64,000 bases of DNA, taken from Dinochytrium kinnereticum (lineage: Eukaryota > Chytridiomycota > Chytridiomycetes > Chytridiales > Chytridiaceae). This document shows, one piece after another, positions 12,041 through 24,600 of the stretch. The notes under the pieces were generated by a model that did not search any database, had not been told where the DNA came from, and saw nothing but the letters and a program-made list of their open reading frames with translations. Within the stretch, counting starts at the first letter, position 1, and each line of letters starts with the position of its first letter. The DNA is taken from positions 62,001 to 126,000 of the forward strand of contig JADGJT010000010.1 of the NCBI GenBank assembly GCA_027604005.1, read 5' to 3'. Both the position numbers and the translations under genes were made by a program.

Positions 12041-13142
12041 CTCTTTCGATTTTGCTGTCGAGACCTGGTGGGAGCTGTTGATAAGAAAAGAAATGTGGGT
12101 GAAATGTTCATCAACGATTTGGGTTCAGGAAACTGGCTGGCTTGCCTTGTTTTGCATGAAGGCTTTTGACAAGTAAGCGATCTGCTTCAGCATTAAGTTA
12201 TTTTGGTAAACGGTTTGAGGAAAACCTGACTCTGGGAATGGGATTCTTTGTTGTTTTTTTATGTGTGGGAAGAAGGAGAAAGCGTTTAGCTAGGTTTGAC
12301 ATCGAGTTTGATAGCCCGTGCCCTCAGAGTGCAGAGGCATTGGAAAGCTAAGGCCTACCAAGACCGTTTGTTTTTCTCTCATAATTTCTCATATCCTGTC
12401 TGCGTTCACGTTCCTTTCCTGTTCTGAGTGTTTTTTCGGTTTGGATGGTTTTTTTCCCAACCTCTTTTGTTGACAATAATACATTGGTTTACTGAGGGAA
12501 CTTGCATCTTTCGGCGTGGTGTGCGTGCATGCACACACATGGGTATCTCCTTGAACCATTTCGGAGCAGTCTGTCGTCCGCTGAGGTCCCCTTTTTGTTT
12601 CAGAGGAAGGTGATCCTGAAGCACAGCGAAGACCAAGGAAGGGCACGTTTGCTGCACACGCAAAGTTATTGGGGGCTTGAAGGGTGTGTGTGGGCATTGA
12701 GGGGGCAGCGATTGGCCGATTGGGTTTATCACGTTTTGGGCGATTCGAGGGCGACTTGCACGCTCATTGGTTGGAGGTTTCTTGGGGGTTGGTTGAATTG
12801 AAGGTTGAGTGGAATATTCCCAATAATAAAAATAAATAATAATTTGGATTATTATTATTATCATTTTACATTTTACATATTCAATTTCATAAGCAAGCAC
12901 AAGAGGGTCTGCAACAAGTTGCTTCTTTCCTTCCGCTGCCAATTTTTATATTATATACATATAAAAAGTGCTTGCCTCCCCTCCCCTCCCTTCCCCTCCA
13001 ACAAACACACAAGAGACAGAACAACGAAAAAGAACTCGATCCATCATCACCACCACCACCACCACCTCCCCTCATCCAACTGGACGCAAGCACTCACTCC
13101 ACGCACCTGCTCACCTGCACTCACTTTCTACATTCTACAAAC
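12041..13142. other. Intergenic: 3' flank of BuGZ-like gene and leader of Ecl1-like gene
   Basis: No convincing gene. Notable are a purine/pyrimidine-alternating near-palindrome around 12518-12540, an ATT/AAT-rich patch at 12822-12862, a pyrimidine run of CCCTC units near 12975-13000, and a CAC trinucleotide run just upstream of the next start. The last two are probably part of the 5' leader of the Ecl1-like gene. Confidence 0.45.
13041..13066 (+). repeat. CAT/CAC trinucleotide run in presumed 5' leader
   Basis: A short run of CAT and CAC triplets lies about 80 bases upstream of the Ecl1-like start. A similar CAC run (25816-25830) lies just upstream of the Cfd1 start. Whether this is a shared leader element or chance cannot be told from two cases. 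Confidence 0.6.
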
Positions 13143-14334
13143 ATGGACGGCCTCAACCTTGACTGGTGTGTGTGCGGAAAGGCTACCATGGAGGTGAGCA
13201 TCAGCAGAACTGGCTCAATCATCGCCTTCCCAAGTTCTTTATCATGTCCCTCTCCGTCTATCTCCCAACGCTTCTTCACTCTGCTTCCATATACACCGTG
13301 CTCGTCACTCATGGGACGTTTAAAACTCCCCTTCTGTCACTTTTTGTTCCTTGACCATGGATGGTGAAGGGCACTCTACGAGAGCCAAGGAGTCCATGGA
13401 CTTCAACCTTGCCCTCTCTCGTTCCCTCCCCCTTCCTTCCTTTCCTTCCTTTCCTCAGCCCCTCCCAGCCCTCGCAGGCTGACTTCGTCTCACACCCTGT
13501 GACTGCGAGTCATCTGCAGCTGCGTGGGCCTGCGGCACACCCTTCATCTTGAGCGTCTTTTCTCCGCTGCTGCGCCCAGTATCGGGTCCTTTTGGTGGGT
13601 GGGTCCTTATGACAATTCGAGTGTTTGTTTCCAAAAATGGACGCTGCACACTGGACTGGATGCTGGGACTGTGGGAGGCCGTTTTCCGCTGGTGTGGGTG
13701 GGTGGGTGGTGATGGCGGAAGAAGGTTGCTTTCACGACCTGGAGAATTAATTCACAGGGCGCGGCGCGACCTGGCCCAAAATGGGATCTGCGTGGACCCT
13801 TTTTTTAGTGGTGTTTGTTGCTATCCTTATCTACGAAAGATACTTCCCCAAACATGGAATCTAATCGAACCTTCCATTTCAATTCCCTAGGGCGCCCTTT
13901 ACTGCTCAGCGCAATGTCGTGATTCGGAATATCACTTTGAGTCTCCCAGCCTGTCTGGATTCTCCGCCACAACCACCTCCCCCTCCGTCTCGGGGTCCTC
14001 TATCCTTTCATCCCCATCCACTGCCTCGTTCCTCACATCTCTTCCCTCGCCGACATTGCAATACCTTTCATCGTCAGGACCTTCGCGGGCGCGGTCCCCT
14101 TCTTCCTCATCGTCTTCTTTTCTTCTCCCTCCGTCGTATATCTCCCCTGCCACCGTGTCAAGCTCTATTGCTACTTCAACCATCTCGAGCCAGCCCAGTG
14201 TGACCTCGCCCACAGCGCCATCACCCGTGTCTAACTGCTACGCGGCCATGGCCTTCCAGGGGAGGAGACCTGGGTCGCGGAGTCTGTCACCAAGACGTCA
14301 GCATGTCGCGAGTGCCGCCTTTATGCTGGTCTAA
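13143..14334 (+). CDS. Ecl1-family-like small zinc-binding protein with Ser-rich tail
   Basis: Exon 1 (13143-13193) encodes MDGLNLDWCVCGKATME. Exon 2 (13891-14334) continues GALYCSAQCRDSEYHF, followed by a Ser/Thr/Pro-rich tail to SRSLSPRRQHVAS and a stop, 164 residues in all. The two cysteine pairs, CVC and CSAQC, with LYCS between glycine and the last cysteines, are the hallmark of fungal Ecl1-type proteins, which in fission yeast extend chronological lifespan and respond to nutrient limitation. The first pair is spaced C-x-C rather than the more usual CxxC. The intron (13194-13890, 697 nt) is by far the longest inferred here and interrupts the zinc site; the joined frame is exact. The long Ser-rich tail is larger than in the short yeast members. 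Confidence 0.72.
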
Positions 14335-15717
14335 GCCCTGTCACGGGTTAGCGTCACTGCATAATTTGGTGACTTTGATAACTGCCTTGCCGCGCGATCG
14401 GTAAGGCATTATTTTGGCGAGGGGTTGCAACTGGTCTCCGTAGATTCTGCAAGTTTTTTTTTGCTGTTTTTTGCTGTTCAGTTATTCTCCTTTTTCCTTC
14501 CACATTCGAAACCAAACCAAAAAAAAACCAACAAAAATCAGAAAATGGGTGGGCGGAGTGCTCTTTTTCTCTTCTTCTTCTTCTTTTCCTAAGGGTGTTT
14601 TGTCGTTTTTGGGCTGGCGTGGTATCTGCCCTGTTGGAGTTATTATTTCTTGGATCCGTAACTGAATGGTTTTTAAGGACCCTTTTTTCTTTTTGTAAAT
14701 TTGTTTTTTTCTCTTTGTCCAAGCTTCATTCAACTGGTTTTTAGACCAACGATGTTATCCATAAACCTGGGCCCACCTTTTTGTGCAGAAGGACATTAGT
14801 TGACAGCGGGGTTTTATCTTTAACCCGTCTTGATTTGTTCTGTTGGGAGAGTTCAATTTGACCCCCATTTTCCCCTTCTCGGCTTCTGTGTTTTCCTTTT
14901 GTGTTGATGATCCAGTTTTGTTTTGTTTTTTGGATCGGTTTCGTTGGTTTATCGTGGACCAGGAGTTTGATGTTGATGGGTTTTATTTTGTTTACTTTTT
15001 CTTCTTTAATGGGTTTGGGTGTTTTTTACTTTTGTCGCTACTGAACCGAATACGAAAAACAAAAAAAGAAAGCTTGATCTGTCTATTATTATGAAAGAAG
15101 CGCAGCTTGTTTCAATTTATCGCCTCTTTGAACGGTGAGATAAAACCGACTTGAAGTGAGGATATGAAAAGTTATGGAGGTCTATGTTGGTGCCCATATC
15201 AGGTAAGGATTAAGGGTTTGTATCTTCCGGTATTGTTTTAAAGAGCGTGTGTTCTTTTGTACCGGATTCCAAACAGCCATGTTATACCTCTTATGGATGT
15301 TTTTTTTTTTTTAGAATTGGCCAGCCGTGTCTAATTGACATCCAACTTTCGGAAATCATCAGAAGCAGGGGATGAACTTGCTTTCGGCCTGCTATACCCA
15401 GATAAGGTATTCTTGACATACTGTTTGTAGTTTTGTAAGCCGTGCTCTTCGTCAAATGGTAATAAAGTGAATATCTCTTGAGCGTATTGAACAAGAAAAG
15501 CATGCTATTTATTGAAGCAGAGTAAATCACTTGTGAAATTCAGTATCGTCGAGAAGACTCTTGGGGGAAAGCAGAGATGGGGGCAGGAGATACTATACGA
15601 AAAATGAACAACATAGTATTTGCGGGATGTCAACGAAAAGAAAGGGTGAACGGAAGACCAAATATTTGAAACGCTCAGAGTATTGTGAAGCCAATGACGG
15701 AGGTGTTTTCGCGATGA
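14335..15717. other. Intergenic, T-rich, no gene seen
   Basis: Long T-rich stretch with runs of TTTTCTT and TTTGTTTT, lying between convergent genes: the Ecl1-like gene on plus and the DUF1275 gene on minus. It probably holds both 3' untranslated regions. Open frames here are short and compositionally biased. No RNA gene was recognised. Confidence 0.5.
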
Positions 15718-16794
15718 TTATTGCTTCGTGTTGGCTCCGGTGGGGTTGAGCGGCGTGCCAGGGTTGTAAAGAACCTCGACACTTTGATCAACACTCTCAT
15801 CTCCTCCTATCGAGTACCTAACGCCATTGCTTGAAGGGCCATGAGAGAATCCAGAGATATCCAACTTCTCCTTCATGGGAACCGATGAACAAATCTCACC
15901 GTCTCCCATCTCATCATAAAATTGTTTGATCTCAGCATCCATATCACGGTTGAGAACGTTGGCGAACCTGTCCACCAAGATCGTGCCATCAGGGCCGTAA
16001 GTAACTTGACCGGCTTTGGAAAATCCTCCGTTCTTCCTGGGGTCACCAATGAATCGCACCTCAACCTTGGGCTTTTCTCCCTCCAACTTTCTCAGCGCCG
16101 CCATCTCTGACACTGATTTTGCGGCCTTTTGAATGAACGGGAGAGAAAGGTAGGTTGCTCCAATCGCGCCAGAGAGGATGCATGGTATCCACATGGACTG
16201 AATGTGAAGACCTGCGTAGGCGAGTTGACCAAGAACACCGCCAAACATGAACGAAAGCATGATGGGAACGTGGACCTTCAACCGCCAAAGCTCAGCGTTA
16301 CTGTCAGTCCTGCAGGCCTGCCCGAGAATGTTCCCAATGTCAGTGCAGATACCCGTCATGTGAGTGGTTCGCACAACCGCCCCCGAGTAGCTTGTCGCGA
16401 GGGCGTTTTGTAGACCGCAGGCAAAGGCAGCGCACCACTCTCCTACAATCAACTCTCTCCTCAGCGTCACCATTGACAAGAACAACATCAGAGCTTCGAG
16501 AAGCAAAGCGTAACCATATGTCAGCCCTAGCTGGAACTTGTGATCTCCAACCATGTAGCCTGCTACGAAGGCGCCAAACATGAAGCTAAACAGGATGGAT
16601 GTCACCACCGCCAACATGGTCACATCACCGGTGATGAGGGAAATGGCGACCTTGGAAACGTTGCCAGTGACATGCGAGACTGTCACGGAGAAGACTCCGG
16701 CCAGCGTCACGACGTTGATGTAGCCGGCATTTGCGGCCAATATCGAGGCACCAACCACGATGGAATAGAACTCTTTTTGAGCAAATTGATTCAT
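15718..16794 (-). CDS. DUF1275 (YoaK-type) polytopic membrane protein
   Basis: A single coding exon with ATG at 16794 (MNQFAQKEFYSIVVGAS) encodes 358 residues. Six or so hydrophobic segments are spread over the first 240 residues, with the DUF1275 signatures GYINVVTLAGVFSVTVSHVT and GNVSKVAISL near the N-terminus and GLQNALATSYSGAVVRTTHM, TGICTDIGNILGQ in the middle. A cytosolic-looking hydrophilic tail of about 110 residues follows (VEVRFIGDPRKNGGF to NPTGANTKQ). The family is common in bacteria and present in fungi, and its substrate is unknown. The frame runs upstream to a TTG at 16830, but a splice acceptor lies at 16824-16825, so the ATG at 16794 is preferred. The tail is longer than in typical bacterial members. 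Confidence 0.88.
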   Translation of the reverse strand: MNQFAQKEFYSIVVGASILAANAGYINVVTLAGVFSVTVSHVTGNVSKVAISLITGDVTMLAVVTSILFSFMFGAFVAGYMVGDHKFQLGLTYGYALLLEALMLFLSMVTLRRELIVGEWCAAFACGLQNALATSYSGAVVRTTHMTGICTDIGNILGQACRTDSNAELWRLKVHVPIMLSFMFGGVLGQLAYAGLHIQSMWIPCILSGAIGATYLSLPFIQKAAKSVSEMAALRKLEGEKPKVEVRFIGDPRKNGGFSKAGQVTYGPDGTILVDRFANVLNRDMDAEIKQFYDEMGDGEICSSVPMKEKLDISGFSHGPSSNGVRYSIGGDESVDQSVEVLYNPGTPLNPTGANTKQ

Positions 16795-16823
16795 GGCTGG
16801 ATCTCTTTGACAAGGCAAAGGTT

Positions 16824-16869
16824 CTGACAAGTCATGTTAGCTTGAGACCATATGGGACAGCACACTCAC
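16824..16869 (-). other. Probable 46-nt intron in the 5' leader of the DUF1275 gene
   Basis: On the minus strand GTGAGT is followed by a branch-like GCTAAC and a TTGTCAG acceptor, 46 nt in total, ending about 30 bases before the proposed ATG. The size matches other introns in the window. It would lie wholly in the untranslated leader. Confidence 0.5.
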
Positions 16870-17225
16870 CTTATGTAATTCTGTACAAGCGGCTATGCAA
16901 CAAGATGATCAGCCTTTACTCAGTGTTTGATGCGATGGTGAGTCCTCGAGCTGTGTGAAGAGGCACTGGCCCTGAGAGGAGAGCTTTCACAGCAGGTGGC
17001 GATGGGGATCTGAATTTTCTGGTCACCCGCTCTTTCCTTCGACATAGGTAGGTTATGGGGTATGCTGAAGTAGGGATTTGCGAATGATGATTGCCAACGG
17101 AGGATTTGCGCTGAGTTCATCCGAATTCTTTTTTTGGCGCAGAGGAGTTTTGATGAGATGATAAGTTCAGACATGCGAATTTTACCGATACAAAAATTCC
17201 TGCAGTCAATTCACCTCGAAGCATC
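16870..17225. promoter_or_regulatory. Shared divergent upstream region (DUF1275 / Mcp1-like)
   Basis: About 430 bases separate the two outward-pointing starts at 16794 and 17226, so this stretch must hold both promoters. No TATA box at a convincing distance was found. It contains no supported reading frame. Confidence 0.4.
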
Positions 17226-18401
17226 ATGATATCCGACGCTGTCCTGAAACGCACGCTGGCCATGACAGGCCTCGCGTTCAGCTCTTACCTTGCCCTTCAC
17301 CTAAACAGCCATACTCTGGCCATACTACGATTCAACATATCTAATTGGTCACTCATGCGTCTTCGATACATCTTCCACAATCCTGTCGTCGAGACCCTTA
17401 TGGCTTTAACAGTGGCTTCTCATATCATTGCCGGGGGAACTCTGGCTGTTAAGAGGGTTTTGAGGGAAAGGGCAGAAAAGAGAAGACGGGATGCAGTGCC
17501 GCAAACGGATGAGTATGGGAAGAAGGATGATGGGGATGGACAGGTTGTATGGAGCAGAGTTTTTAACAGTGTTAAGTTTCCCTCGATGTTGCATCGGTAA
17601 GTGATCAATGTTGGCTATACCCATGTTGAGTATTTTGGGCTCTTTTTTTTTGATTATTTGAAGGAAGCTTTCAACATTTTCTTATTTAATTCCAGAATGG
17701 TCTATTCGTTCAAAGTGTTTAGAAGTTTTGTACCAGAAGGGCCTGCGCACCCTTTTCTGTTTACCGCTCTCTCTCTTTGTTCATTTGGCCGCCTTATTAT
17801 GAGGTTTTCAACCCTTCTCTAAAAGTATATTGTTTTTGTTGCAGATACTTCGGATACGCCACATCATTTCTTATCGTGGTTCATGTCGTGGCTACTCGAG
17901 TTTCCCCACTTCTCCGTAAGTGCTGCATACCGTGATTAACCCTTCTAGGATGTTTTTATTACATGCATTAACCATCTTTGATCTTCAAACTCTTTTTATT
18001 TATAAGATTTAAAAAACCCTTCAGCCATTGACCTTACCATGGTGACCCAGAGTTTGAACACCAGGCACGACTTTTTTATGGGAGTTTTCTTCCACTTCTA
18101 TTATATCGCTTTCAGCACATTCTCGATGTACCATATGATCTTCGGAATGGTTCGATCCGTCGAGATTCTGAACCTTAAGAAGTACATTAGCGTGCCCAGA
18201 ATGGTTCCCTCAAAGTGGAATGCCATAGTGCTGGCAACTCTTGGGCTCATGACGGTGACTACCCTGGCAGTAGGGGGTTGGTTTCAGAAAGTGCCGATCC
18301 CAAAGTTCGATATGTACTTGGATTTGGAAAAGTTTATTTGGAGCTTGCCGGTCAAGATTCTTACGCTGGATTTCTCGTTCCTGTGGGCGCCCAAGTATTA
18401 A
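17226..18401 (+). CDS. Mcp1-like mitochondrial membrane protein
   Basis: Three exons (17226-17596, 17845-17915, 18025-18401) join in frame to a 272-residue protein. Hydrophobic helices lie at LAMTGLAFSSYLALHL, VVETLMALTVASHIIAGG, YATSFLIVVHVVA, FFHFYYIAFSTFSMYHMI and NAIVLATLGLMTVTTLAVGG, five in all, with His at LALHL, ASHII, VVHVV and FHFYY. The layout matches the Mcp1 transmembrane domain, related to the membrane anchor of succinate dehydrogenase. Yeast Mcp1 sits in the mitochondrial outer membrane and compensates for loss of ERMES lipid transfer. The first intron (248 nt) contains an alternative open stretch (MVYSFKVFRSFVPEGPAHPF) that reads from its own acceptor but ends in a stop, so skipping it is preferred. 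Confidence 0.82.
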
Positions 18402-18497
18402 ATAAATACCCATCTATCTGTATTTGAGGTTTGTGAAGCTCGCAGCCTCCTGGTACTACCGAGCACGAGATTCGGGAGTTCGGACACTGTAGAAACC

Positions 18498-21220
18498 ATG
18501 CCGGGCCCAGAAAGCGATGAGGATGAGACGAGTGAGTTCCTCAGTCCTTTAGACTGAAGCATACGTAAACAACTAGAGCTCTTGCTTACAAATACCTCTT
18601 ATCTTCAAATTTAAATCAATAAGTTGAAGAGCTCCAGCGAAAGCTTGAAGCTTTGAAGAGGAAGAAAGAGGAGAGGAAGAAGGCGGAGCTGAAGGCGCAG
18701 ATCATGGCATTGCAGACAGAGCTGGATGGCTCAGAGTTTCCAAAGGAGAAGTCCGGGGGAACTAAAATCGTTCCTAAACGGGAGAGAGAATCACAAAGAG
18801 GGTCAGAGGCCATTAAGAGAGAATGTGAGTTTATTTATATCTATATACATTCAAGCATCGCCCATTCAGCTTCAATATTGTTTCCTGAATGCAGATTGCC
18901 TCCTTGACTTTTGTATTCTCAGAACTAAATCCACGCATTAGCTGGTGCACAACAAAAGTCACGTCCTGGAGATATTGAAAGAATATCAACCTCAAAATCA
19001 CATCCCACGTCCCCGTCGAAATCCCGAAACAAAGCTTTGGACGCAGCTCTGAAGCGAGAGCAAGATTCATTATTGAAGAGGCACGCTCATTTTACCGTTC
19101 CCTCCAAACGTGAGCCCTCCCATCTGGACTCACCACCTCGCCCTCACAAGGACTTCTCCTCAAACCTACACAAGGAAAGACACACTTTGCATGCTGATAA
19201 GAAAATTCGGCTTCCTGGTGGAGCTGTTAACGTGTGTGTGAAAAAAGAAGCACCAGAATCGGCCGGCCCCGTCACGTCGAAGGCGGATTTTACGTCAAAC
19301 TTTGCCGATTCGAGAAAGAGATACTTCGCGGCTCAAAATGCTGCGAGGAAGAAGTCTGCTGGGGCTGTATTTTTGAATGCATCTGGGATGACTTCGGTGA
19401 TACGTGAGTTTCTTATAGGCCCTTTTCTTTCGATAATATGCTTCGTCAATCTAACGTGCATTTCTTAACACTAATTTTTCTGCTGCTAACGTTTGTTATT
19501 GAACCAATTGTAGCCCCTGCTGCTGAGAGCCAAACAGCCGATTTTCCAGCTGGTTCTGTGGATTATGGCGATGAGAGAATCGAATCGTACTCTGGCCTCA
19601 AATTAAAGTAGGGCCTTTTTACTCTTTTCATGTGTTTTCGGATTTCATCTTGCTATATGATCTGGCATATTTATAAATTATACATTTCTGATTTTAAGAG
19701 ATCGGTTGGTGTCAAGAAAAGAAATTGAAGGCCATATGGAATCTAGGACTTTCAAGCCCCTATCGTCCCTTCGCAGGCTCCCACACTACGGCGGTGACTT
19801 TGCGTTTGATTGGGTAACAATCGGCGTTTTAGCAAGCAAATCAGAGCTGAAGACAGCAGCCACTGGAAAGAAGTTTTGCGTCCTTCGCCTGGCTGATCTT
19901 TGCGGCGAGATGATCAATGTCTTCTTGTTTGGCGATAGCCTAGATCGGCATAAGGATCAAGACGAAGGTGCTGTCTTGGCATTACTAAACCCGCAGATTT
20001 TGCATCCAACAGAGGTTTGTATTTCTATTTTTCTCGTTTATTTTTTCTTGCTGTTTACTTTTGTAGTCTCAGCCTTTGATTGTATATTATATTGAAACGG
20101 TATTCAGCGGGATGGGGCTCCAGGGTTAAATGTAGACAACCCAGACAAGCTGATGAGAATTGGAACGTCGGCTGATTATGGAACGTGTCGAGGAAAGGGG
20201 AAGGACGGACAAAGATGCCTTGCGCTAATTAATAGGTGCACTTTTTTCGCTTTAATCCTGATACTCAAATTTCACTTAGAAAAAACGGCGGCTACTGCGA
20301 TTTTCATTCCCTTAGCGTTCTTAAGTCATCAAAATTCCATCGGCAGGAGTTCGCAACAGGGTAGCTTTTTTTTCTTTCTCTCGTTTTAGCTTCTTGTTAT
20401 CCATTGCCTCGCCTTTCACGTATACTTCTGTTTCACTTTGTTCTTTCCCCTCTTAATTTCCCGCTTTATCGCTCATGAAGTGGCCGTATAATCTATGAAC
20501 TGCATACTTACAATCTCGGTTTTAGGAACGCTTCCCTTGCGTTGAATGATCCAAGTAACGATGCGAGCAAACGGAGCCAGCGCAACAATAAGGCGCACGG
20601 AACGTATATCCTGCCTGGTGGCCATATGCTTTCAACGCATGGGCAGAAATCCGTCGTGATGGAACCCCTGAAGAATGGAGGTGCTAAACTGGTGAACCCC
20701 CAACTGTGAGTTTGTTTGTTTTTTTTCAAAAAAAACGGGATGACAGGCGCTGATACCCTGTTCCAGAGCCGACTTACTCTCAGTAGACAGTAAAGGTGCG
20801 CGCTGCGTGCGTGCTGCGAGAGGGATGACTGCTGGTATGATAAACAAGATGTAATTCTTTATTGGCTTAGACTAACTGTGTCAAAGATAAGAAGTCACCG
20901 GCTAAAGCTGTCTTCCCGATGGAGGCCATCCGTAAGCTAGGATTTGACCCGGCTACTGGGAAGGATGCGATTGCGGTTGCTGATCGTTCACCGAATGTCA
21001 CCCCTACGAAACGTAGACTCGACTTTGGTGATAAGGTGCATCCTAGCCCTTTACCCATGTGTGCCATTGGTGACGTCGATGATGACGATGTTGAGATTGA
21101 TGAGACGGACGGCGTGGTTTGTGTTAATTATTTGCTTGCGTCATCTGCGCTTTACATTCTCATTATCGCTTTTCCATGTAGCCTCTCTTGGATTTTACTG
21201 CCATATTCCAAAAGGGTTAG
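18498..21220 (+). CDS. mcm10: DNA replication factor Mcm10
   Basis: Many exons. The start is MPGPESDEDET, joined to a coiled coil (EELQRKLEALKRKKEERKKA). After a basic, poorly conserved linker, the Mcm10 core begins with ESYSGLKLKDRLVSRKEIE and then LRRLPHYGGDFAFDWVTIGV, an OB fold (KKFCVLRLADLCGEMINVF, LFGDSL, LLNPQILHPTE), and the adjoining CCCH zinc finger (GTSADYGTCRGKGKDGQRC, then NGGYCDFH with the final Cys and His). A later exon carries AIRKLGFDPATGKDA. The proposed last intron leads to PLLDFTAIFQKG and TAG at 21218. Mcm10 binds DNA and the CMG helicase to fire origins and retain polymerase alpha. No animal-type C-terminal zinc domain is seen, as expected for fungi. The exon joins around 20700-20880 are the weakest. 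Confidence 0.92.
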
Positions 21221-21625
21221 GTAGGTCATAAAAATAAATCGATACGAGATTATTAATACATTTCATTGACAACTTATTTATTATTCATGTTATTAATTCT
21301 GACTGAAGTTCTCGAGGGCCCTCGAAAACTCAGATAGGCACATGAATCGGGCGTCCCCTCTCCTGCCTCTATTATAATAAAAAGCCTACAAGTCCATATA
21401 TGATAACTATCTTTCACGTAACTGAATTGTAATAAGAAATGATTATCAACCCAAGTGAACTTACACGTGGGCCAAAAGAGCGATAGGGCATTGATTCATC
21501 ACATTCATGTATCATGTATAATGAACAGAAACTAGAAAGTGCCTAAAAGATTCCGGAGTTGCCATAACAGAAACACAGCACACAAATAATCCCAACAACT
21601 GCCCAATCAACAATTTCGGTCACCC
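21221..21625. other. Intergenic between mcm10 and mcd4
   Basis: AT-rich, no reading frame of note. It contains a short palindromic CTCGAGGGCCCTCGA-like core near 21311-21326. It presumably holds the mcm10 3' end and the mcd4 promoter. Confidence 0.4.
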
Positions 21626-24600
21626 ATGATATCTATTGAAGGTTGGTGAGCGATCATGGACACCTACGACTCGAATGAAGCTATTCTCCATGCCGAATGT
21701 TAGCTGATCAGTCGGCTTATGCCATTCAGGAAGCATCCGCGGCGCCGTAGCCAACCTTCTCATCATTGGGGTTGTCTTCCACGTGGTCTACAGTTGGTCA
21801 ATCTTCGACATTTACTTTAGGTCTCCACTTGTTCATGGCATGACACCAGTTCATCCACCCCTGCCAGCACCAGCAAAGCGGCTTGTTCTTTTCGTAGGTA
21901 CGCTACGAGAGATCTCACACACAATGCCTTTGTTGCTCACACTCTTCACAGCCGATGGCCTTAGGGCTGACAAGCTCTTCGAGAATCGGATTGCCTTGGC
22001 TCCTTACCTGAGAGACGTTGTTCTCTCGAAAGGATCTTGGGGTGTCTCGCATACGCGGGTACCAACTGAGTCTCGGCCTGGACACGTTGCGCTTATTGCT
22101 GGATTCTACGAGGACGTTAGTGCTGTCACCCAAGGTTCGGTCGATTTTCGATATGATAGGAAATCTGATGTCATGCTTTTTCCTTTTAATATGATCTTGG
22201 GCATGGTTTTTATCAGGATGGAAGACCAACCCTGTTGAATTCGACTCTTTGTTCAATGAAACGCGAAAGACGTGGTCGTTTGGGTCTCCTGATATTTTGC
22301 CCATGTTTGCTGAAGGCGCGACTGATCGAAGCCGGGTGGATATGTTCATGTATCCGGCGGAGAGCGAGGATTTTGCAGAGGAAGGTGTGTTGGTTTAAAG
22401 TTGTTGTTGGTTAAGGGGGTTCTGATGGTTTTAATTATTTCTTACTTTATTGAAGACGCGAGCAAGCTTGACACCTGGGTATTTGATAAGGTGGATGAGT
22501 TTTTCAAGAACGCTACAGTGGACGCAGAACTTGACGCCCTGCTTCGGAGTGATAAAATTGTCTTCTTCTTACAGTAAGAATCAAAGGTGGAATCCTTGTT
22601 CTAAGTTTCCGTTTCGAATAGTTTGCTTGGCCTTGACACGAATGGTCACGCTCATCGACCTTACTCTAAAGAATACTTGGAAAATATTCGCCTAGTTGAC
22701 GCTGGTATCAAGTCATTTGTAGAAAAGTTTGAGGCGTTTTATGGGAATGATCAAAGAACTGCTTTCGTATTTACGGCAGATCATGGGATGAGTAACCGTG
22801 GGAACCACGGTGATGGTCACCCGGAGAACACGGAAACACCAATAATTGCGTGGGGTGCCGGAGTAGCTGGGCCGAATAAAACTCATGCGACGGGCCATAA
22901 GGAGGATTGGAATTTGTTGGAAGTTCAGAGGAATGATTTAAACCAGGCTGATATTGCACCGCTTATGGTGCGTTAAGTATTGCGTCTCTCCTGTTATTGA
23001 CTCATTCAAACATCTCTTTTCTTCTCTAGTCCACCTTAATTGGAGTTCCGTACCCTATGAACTCAGTTGGAGTCCTGCCAATCCCATACCTTAGCAACAC
23101 AGACGAGTACAAAGCTCGAGCTGCCTTCGGAAACGGAAAACAGATACTTCAGCAATACCTCGTAAAAGAGGAATCCAAGAGAAGAACCGAGTTGTCATTT
23201 GTACCCTTCCACCCTCTCTTAAATCATTCTACCAGAATGCAGGAGATAGAGACGTTGATTGAGAAAGGTCATATCGAACTTGCAGAACTGAAGAGTATGG
23301 AGATTGTACAGCTTTGCGTTGATGGGTTACGGTATTATCAAACTTATGATTGGCTCTTTTTGAGGAGTATCATCTCGGCGGGGTATGCGGGGTGGATTGT
23401 CTACAGCTTGTTGTTTATTGTGAGGACTTACGGTGGTGTTGGGACTAGCAATGTTCGGAAGGGAGTCTCGGATACCACGGTTGAATCTCAGGGATTGTTT
23501 TTATCTTTTCTAATGCTTGCCTTAGGTAAACTCTGTTTCAGTTTTGGTGATGGCGGGATTCTCTGCTCTTTTGTTCGTTAAGCAGTCCCCACCAAACTAT
23601 TACCTTTACATTGCCTTCATGGTTTACTTGTGGGGCGAGGCGATAAAGTACCGTACCTTTGGTGTTGCAGCGTTGAAGATTGGCCTACAAACCGGTGGAT
23701 GGGTGTGGACAGTATCGAAAGGAATTCTTTACGTCATTGCTTTAGAAGTCTTAGTAACTGCATGTTTTTTCGACATTACCTGACTTTTTAGGTTTACAGT
23801 TACTTTAGAAGAGATATTCTCACGCCATGTCTCATCGCCGCCGGTGTTCTCTGGCCGTTCTTTATCCCATTAGAATTCAGGAAAAGTAATCGAATTGTTG
23901 TTCTGTGGTGGAGAGTTTTTTGTGTCGTTTTAAGCGTGTTTACCGTGCTTCCTGTTGAAAAGGGAGAGGATGTTCAGCTTGTGTGAGTTCTTTTCTTTCG
24001 GGTCGACTTTCTCTTCCTGTGCTTTCGCTAAGCCTGGATCGTAGGACCTATGGTGGTATCTTGATTTTTGTTTCGGGATTGATGGCGTGGCAGCTTCTTC
24101 CACGGGAGGTTTCGTCTCTACCGAAAACCGGAGCTAAGGTAGCTGCGTCTAAAGGAGAGGCACCAAACATTATCCTGCCACAGGTATACAACAACCAAGA
24201 AGCACAAAATTAAAGCACCCGTTTAGCTCTTTATTATTCTCCTTAGTATTGTCATTGTAAATGATACTTCTGCGAAGCTTAAGAGGAAAGAGGGTCTCCC
24301 AATTGTGAACCAAATTTTGAGCTGGCTCATCCTAGCCTCCTGTACTATTATACCTTATGTTGACACAGCCAAAAAGGGGCATCACTTTTTGAGAAGGATT
24401 ATAGTCATTTACCTGTCTTTTGCACCGCTGTTTATTCTTCTTAGCATATCGTAAGATTCGATTGTTTAAACACTTACTCACATTCTTCCGTAGATATGAG
24501 GCGCTATTCTATGGCGTGTTTTCCTTGTTACTGATTGCCTGGCTTATCCTTGAACGACGGATCTACTCTGATTCCGCGTTATATCCTCTGAGTAACGAAT

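Noticed and set aside
12518..12540. Alternating purine/pyrimidine near-palindrome
   Set aside because: Imperfect and isolated; nothing links it to a regulator or replication feature.
16795..16830. Upstream TTG start for the DUF1275 protein
   Set aside because: Not an ATG, and a splice acceptor lies inside the same stretch; the downstream ATG fits the family.
17690..17822. Extra exon in the Mcp1-like gene (MVYSFKVFRSF)
   Set aside because: It ends in a stop before any usable donor, while skipping it joins two conserved membrane blocks in frame.
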